Positions 57,103 to 61,161 of a stretch of DNA of 61,161 nt are shown one piece after another; position 1 is the stretch's first letter, and each line of letters starts with the position of its first letter. A program made the position numbers and the translations under genes. This stretch comes from Amphimedon queenslandica (taxonomy: Eukaryota > Porifera > Demospongiae > Haplosclerida > Niphatidae), in assembly GCF_000090795.2 (NCBI RefSeq), contig NW_003546262.1, positions 31,425 to 92,585 on the forward strand, in the 5' to 3' direction. The notes beneath the pieces are model-generated. The model did not search any database. It saw only the letters and a program-made list of their open reading frames with translations, and was not told the origin of the DNA.

Positions 57103-59109
57103 TCAATTATTGATAGTAATAGCATCTTTCTTTTTCATCTTGCGTCTTGCCGTAGAACACTCGTCATTGATTGCCTCTACTAATACAGACTTTGCAACAG
57201 AATATTTGGACTCTACAAACTCTACAAGGAAAGGATAGGTAAAAATAGAATATTCATAACAATAGTGAACTCACTTATACAAGCTGCAACTACATCTTCA
57301 TCTAAAGCTTGATTCAATCTGCTGCCACAACAGCTTGAGGTAGCTAATACTGATTGAGTGAAAAATATTGATATTAAATTTCTCATCAGTTTGGTAGGAG
57401 ATAATCCACTTGAGCTGATGGCTTCATCTAACTGCCTTTGTGCCAACAATATACCATAACCTAGAACAAGCTCAATCATAGTTGGCTGTACAGCAGAAAA
57501 GGTAAAATATTGTAATGGACATATACATGATTGTACTTTAGTCTTTGTATTTTGTGTTCACTCTAAAAGACAAATTATAGAAAGACTTAAAGCAAAATGG
57601 GTAAACCAGGGACATACATTTTTGTCAATTGTTTCAAATTCCATCTTTACAAATAATATTGTAGTTATTTTAGGTTATATACAGGAAATAACTAACTTTG
57701 AAACATTTTGGGTTAGGTAAGCCAGCACCTGGTGGCTGAAAAATAAAGACAAAAAATGTGGTGAACAAAGTTTTAACAAGTTATATCAACATACTGTTTG
57801 TTCAATGATGGGGAATTCAAAATCAATGGTAGGCTAAATACAAAATATTTTTATAATTATGTTATTTTATTGTAATTACTGATGCAGATTTAGATTTTGA
57901 GAAAGATTGCTCAGGTGTTGGTGATAACTACAACGAAACTAAATATTAATTTAATACAATATAATATACTGGTGAAGGTGATGGGGAAGACGTAATAGTT
58001 GTGTTACTAGGCTTATCATGCTATAATTAAATTAAAACTAAATAATAAATTTGTGTTTGTCCATGTACCTGATGCAATTCATATTTAATGTTGTTTTGTG
58101 ATGACCTGGACAAATTGTTAGTCAGAACTGATTGTAAAAGAAATAACAAAATAGCATATAAGAACTTAGCTAAGAACTCACAAGTAATGTCATCTAACTG
58201 CCTCTTCAATTGACTAATCATTTCTTCCTGATGATACAATTTTGATTCCAAAACACTTTCATTAGTCTCCCTCTCATCATCAGCCATTGTACTAAATATT
58301 TCAGTTGCCCTTGCCTTAGTTGCATCTACCGTATAGGGGTTTTATTTTGTTGGTATAAAATTTTGCGAATTTGTTCAGACTTGCCATTTGTTGGTATAAA
58401 TTTTTGTGAATCTTACCTTCTGTAGCCATTTTTCTAGTGTGCCACACCTTATTTGTGGAATTTAATTTCGCAAATTTAATGAAAACACGAAATTCACGAA
58501 ATTTATTACCAGTGAAATATAACCCCTATACGGTATTTGAGCTTGCTTCACTTTCTTATAGTCTGACTTTAGCATTTTACTATTCATTTCAGATGTTGTT
58601 GAGTCCACAGTTTCATCACTAGTACCCCTATGCACATCACTACCAGGCGTCACTTCAACATCACTAGATACTTCAGCAAGAACTTCCTCTATCGTAATTT
58701 CAAAATTGATCAACTTGTCACATAGTGTCTTCAGATTCTGTCGGTTACCTAACAAATAACGCTTAAAATATATACAACTAAACCATACATGGTGGCTAAG
58801 GTAATTATACACAATAGCAGCTTGGAGTCAGCGGCAGTGGTGACTAAGAGGTGGGGTCAAACACAATCAATCCCCATTATATTTTAGGCGGCACATAAAA
58901 CATTAAATACACAACAAACAAAACGCACTATGAACTTTAAGTATCTCAGCATCAAAGAACTTCTTACCCCACTTAACTCTAACCGTAGACACAGCCATGT
59001 CTCGGGATTTATCATCTACGCACACGCTATAAAGGAACGATACCAATTCTTCTTTGAGCCACCTAACTGAAGGAAGGTTTTCGATGGTGTCTTTGAAGGC
59101 ATGAAGTTT
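57103..59109 (-). CDS. BEN-domain protein gene, ten exons
   Basis: Exons (minus): 59109-58968, 58748-58182 (with a MITE inside), 58127-58068, 58020-57970, 57927-57880, 57833-57795, 57735-57697, 57485-57275 and 57221-57103, all with GT-AG borders; a first exon with the start codon is still missing. The frame opens with LHAFKDTIENLPSVRWLKEE, then an acidic Ser-rich region and a coiled coil (KLYHQEEMISQLKRQLDDIT). A low-complexity Pro/Ser linker follows. The end is a BEN domain (ELVLGYGILLAQRQLDEAI, LSPTKLMRNLISIFFTQSVL, LDEDVVAACIKFVESKY) and a basic tail before TGA. BEN domains bind DNA and act in chromatin and transcription, and also occur in mobile elements. Apart from the MITE I see no stop. 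Its head faces the tnp2-like gene. Confidence 0.75.
58329..58533. mobile_element. MITE with TA duplication inside a BEN exon
   Basis: CCGTATAGGGGTT (58329-58341) is exactly inverted at 58521-58533, flanked on both sides by TA (58327-58328 and 58534-58535), as for Tc1/mariner-type MITEs. The BEN exon reads KVKQAQ up to it and DATKARATEIFSTMADDE after it. The two sides join in frame across a single TA, so the insertion is clean. Confidence 0.9.
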
Positions 59110-59290
59110 CTAGGCAAGAGAAATCGCCAATTCACACTCGTTCACACTATAGAGTGAGAAAGAACCAAACCATCTGACAAGTTGACAACAACTGTCTGGA
59201 AAATGTGAAAATTAGCAAAGCGCATGCGCGAAGAGGTGTGGCATAACATCATGGCCAAAGCTTACTGCAAAGAAAGATTCTTCTTTCTAG
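59110..59290. promoter_or_regulatory. Shared spacer of divergent BEN and tnp2-like genes
   Basis: About 180 bases separate the first recognised BEN exon from the first tnp2-like coding sequence. It contains GCGCATGCGC at 59219-59228, a perfect GC-rich palindrome like an NRF1-type site (59219 region), unusual in this AT-rich window. Role as a two-way promoter is inferred; an upstream BEN exon may also lie here. Confidence 0.45.
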
Positions 59291-61161
59291 ATCCTCTTTC
59301 ATAGCTGGCTGTTAGTAGATCTTCAAGACTCGGAGCTAAGAGAAGGAAAGAGAACCATTTAGGTAATGTGTCTACTGACAGTGCGGTAGCTCTACCTGCG
59401 GATGACACTAGTGAGCCGCCGCCAGGTGCCATGGACAGTGAACCTGTTGAGAATTATGGACTGGATGAGTCGTCTTTGGAGCAGTTGAATGCTGAGGGCA
59501 ATGTGGATTTAACGATCTTGTCTCAGACTGCAGAGAGCGAGTAGATGATGTAAGGCAAGAGGTTGAGAATGATCCGGCATTAATCGAAGAAGCTGAAGTT
59601 TCTCTTACAGACTTTGAAGATAATAGGGATGATGATCAAGATTTAGATAAAGATGACAATTTAGATGTAAATAATGATCAATTTCCAAACTCTATGAAGG
59701 TTCAAAGCTCACTATTAAATCAAGTTGTGTACTGATGTTGCAATTCAAAATGAGACATCAATTGACTGAACAAGCACTGGCTGACCTACTTTATCTTGTA
59801 AAACTGCATTGTCCTCAACCTAAACACTGTATATCTTCACCATTTTTTTTAAAAAGAGCTCTGTGGCCTTCACTACCCATCTATTCCTGACTACTTTTGT
59901 AGTGCATGTTATGACACCTTAGAAACTGACACTATAGCGGTCTGTTCTAACTGCAATACTATTTTAACTGCTAAAGGATCTGTGTCATCATTTATTGAAA
60001 TTCCTCTTGATTTGCAATTACAAACAATTCTCGAGCGTAAGTATAATATTGTATTCCAATAATGTACATGTATATGCATTCACTTATGGGTGACACAACA
60101 ATTGCCACTTTACTTGAGTATAAATCATTGATTAAGAGCAGAAGTCATGATACAAGTTATAGAGATGTGCACGATGGGGAAGTATATAAGGAAAATCTCA
60201 CAAACGGATTTCTTGCCTATGAAAATCACATTTCGTTCACCCTTAATACAGATGGAATCCCAGTATTTCATTCATCTGGATTATCTTTTTGCCTGTATTT
60301 TGTACATCTCAGAATGAATGTTCTACAAATAAACAAAAAATAAAACAAATAAATAATTTTTAAAAATAAATATAATTACAAGTATACCTCCATTGCTATT
60401 TGAAACCCATAGAAACACCTAGCTTCAGTTACCTGTACCTCAGAGCTAAACCTCTCGACCTAACAGGACAAGAATAAAAATAATTATTAATTAATTAATT
60501 AATAATAATAATCATACCAGGTTTTCATTGACAATTCCATCACTAGCGGCAAAGAATGCTAACACGTGTTTAATGAAATAACGCTCCTCCTCCTAATTAA
60601 TAATAATTAATTAATTAATAATTAATTATCATTAATGAGCTTCCATATAGAATGAGGTTTACATTTAACAAAACCCATAGTGACTTATACTGATGTGTAT
60701 TAATATTGTAGAATATCAAGAGGATATTATAATATTGGCTGGACTTTGGTATGGTCCTACGAAACCTGATATGTCACATTTTTTAAAGCCTACAATGCAC
60801 TCAATAAAGTACATTTATACTCAAGGTCAGTATCACACATTAAATGAAGTCAATGAATGTTATCACTTAACATGTAGGTCTTCAAGTCTCACCTTCTTTA
60901 ATAAACAGTTTTGTTTGTCGAGCTACACTTCTTTGTGTCACTTGTGATTTGCCAGCAAAAGCTTTAGTGATGAATTGCATGCAATATAATGGATTTTATG
61001 GTTGTTGTCACTGCTTGCAGCCAGGTAATAAATATTGTAGTATTGTCTTAACTACTATTTTATTGAATTGTGTTAAATGATTAACTCAAAAATGTTTATT
61101 GGTGTATTATGAGAAACTTTTCGAATTGGGCCAAATAGCTGCATTCATATATATCCATATA
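59291..61161 (+). pseudogene. tnp2-like transposase gene, cut by the window end
   Basis: An N-terminal region (59312-59543) has SSRLGAKRRKEN and an acidic stretch, then a TAG (59542-59544). Acidic frame continues to about 59700. Next comes GSKLTIKSSCVLMLQFKMRH, QALADLLYLVKLHCPQPKHC, a one-base break near 59855, then DYFCSACYDTLETD, CSNCNTIL and FIEIPLDLQLQTILE ending at a GT donor (60036). Exon two (about 60090-60301) has DGEVYKENLTNGFLAYENH and FTLNTDGIPVFHSSGLSF. After a foreign insert, 60712-61024 reads IILAGLWYGPTKPDMSHFLK and, in a shifted frame, TCDLPAKALVMNCMQYNGFY and CCHCLQPG. This matches the tnp2/EnSpm (CACTA) family core (NTDG...DLPAKA). Frame breaks suggest decay or draft errors. 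Confidence 0.75.
60302..60592 (-). pseudogene. RRM2: Ribonucleotide reductase small subunit, three captured exons
   Basis: Three exons on the minus strand, with introns intact. 60592-60518 (75 bases) encodes ERYFIKHVLAFFAASDG and IVNENL. 60459-60388 (72 bases) encodes VERFSSEVQVTEARCFYGF and QIAME. 60322-60302 encodes NIHSEMY and then stops matching. These are consecutive, highly conserved segments of class I ribonucleotide reductase R2, including the Glu of EARCFYGF and Glu/His of NIHSE near the di-iron site. The enzyme makes deoxyribonucleotides. Neither earlier nor later R2 exons occur in the window. The block lies antisense inside the tnp2-like gene. Confidence 0.85.

Overview
This window looks like a piece of an AT-rich marine invertebrate draft genome, most likely a demosponge. 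The reasons are the very short GT-AG introns (about 43-60 bases) between clearly coding exons, the many ACATGTAC-type low-complexity runs, a 627-base assembly gap, and a mix of animal transposon families I associate with sponges and cnidarians. Species identity is inference. I saw no bacterial operon, rRNA or CRISPR array. Nearly everything recognisable is mobile DNA or its remains, with host-type gene pieces (BEN domain, PP2C phosphatase, ribonucleotide reductase) only at the right end.

Layout. 292-4509 is a hAT transposon bounded by an exact 8-bp duplication (GTTATAAT), decayed inside and holding a nested inverted-repeat element. 4.5-9.2 kb is non-coding apart from a 1-kb inverted repeat (7393-8425). 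9.2-9.5 kb holds a split chromodomain. 9.76-12.56 kb is a multi-exon THAP-domain transposase gene that I place as Kolobok-like. Next come a P2X7-like zinc-domain gene (minus strand) and a RecQ-like helicase start (plus strand), arranged head to head before the gap. 14.8-21.4 kb is an old multi-exon transposon gene on the minus strand, split by a complete but dead Ty3/gypsy LTR element (16607-20908, duplication GTTTC).

24.6-26.2 kb is a P-element/THAP9-like transposase relic. 27.4-28.9 kb may be an unrecognised spliced gene. 29.6-33.0 kb is a Mutator-like transposase joined to an OTU protease region (minus). 33.7-34.9 kb is a Tc1/mariner-type DDE gene. 36-40 kb carries unassigned coding fragments. 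40.4-42.4 kb is a second hAT relic. 43.5-43.9 kb is a Merlin/ISXO2-like fragment. 45.4 kb is a lone P2X7-like first exon. 46.4-47.5 kb is a terminal-repeat element with an intact 122-codon reading frame, and 48.06 kb a third THAP start.

49561-53739 is a third hAT element with an exact 8-bp duplication (GTATATAC). Its BED finger is interrupted by a fold-back element (50292-51567) flanked by exact TTAA and built from the 5' end of a THAP transposon. 55.1-56.6 kb holds PP2C phosphatase exons. 57103-59109 is a ten-exon BEN-domain gene with a small TA-flanked MITE inside one exon. It lies head to head with a tnp2-like transposase gene that leaves the window at the right end. That gene contains three antisense exons of the ribonucleotide reductase small subunit, which look like a captured host gene fragment.

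How parts work together: two head-to-head pairs (P2X7-like/RecQ-like and BEN/tnp2-like) suggest two-gene mobile modules in which a DNA- or zinc-binding partner accompanies an enzyme. The THAP starts at 9.9, 48.06 and 50.9 kb each have a TGACGTCA site just upstream or at the start. Most genes carry stops or frameshifts; the BEN gene is the best preserved.
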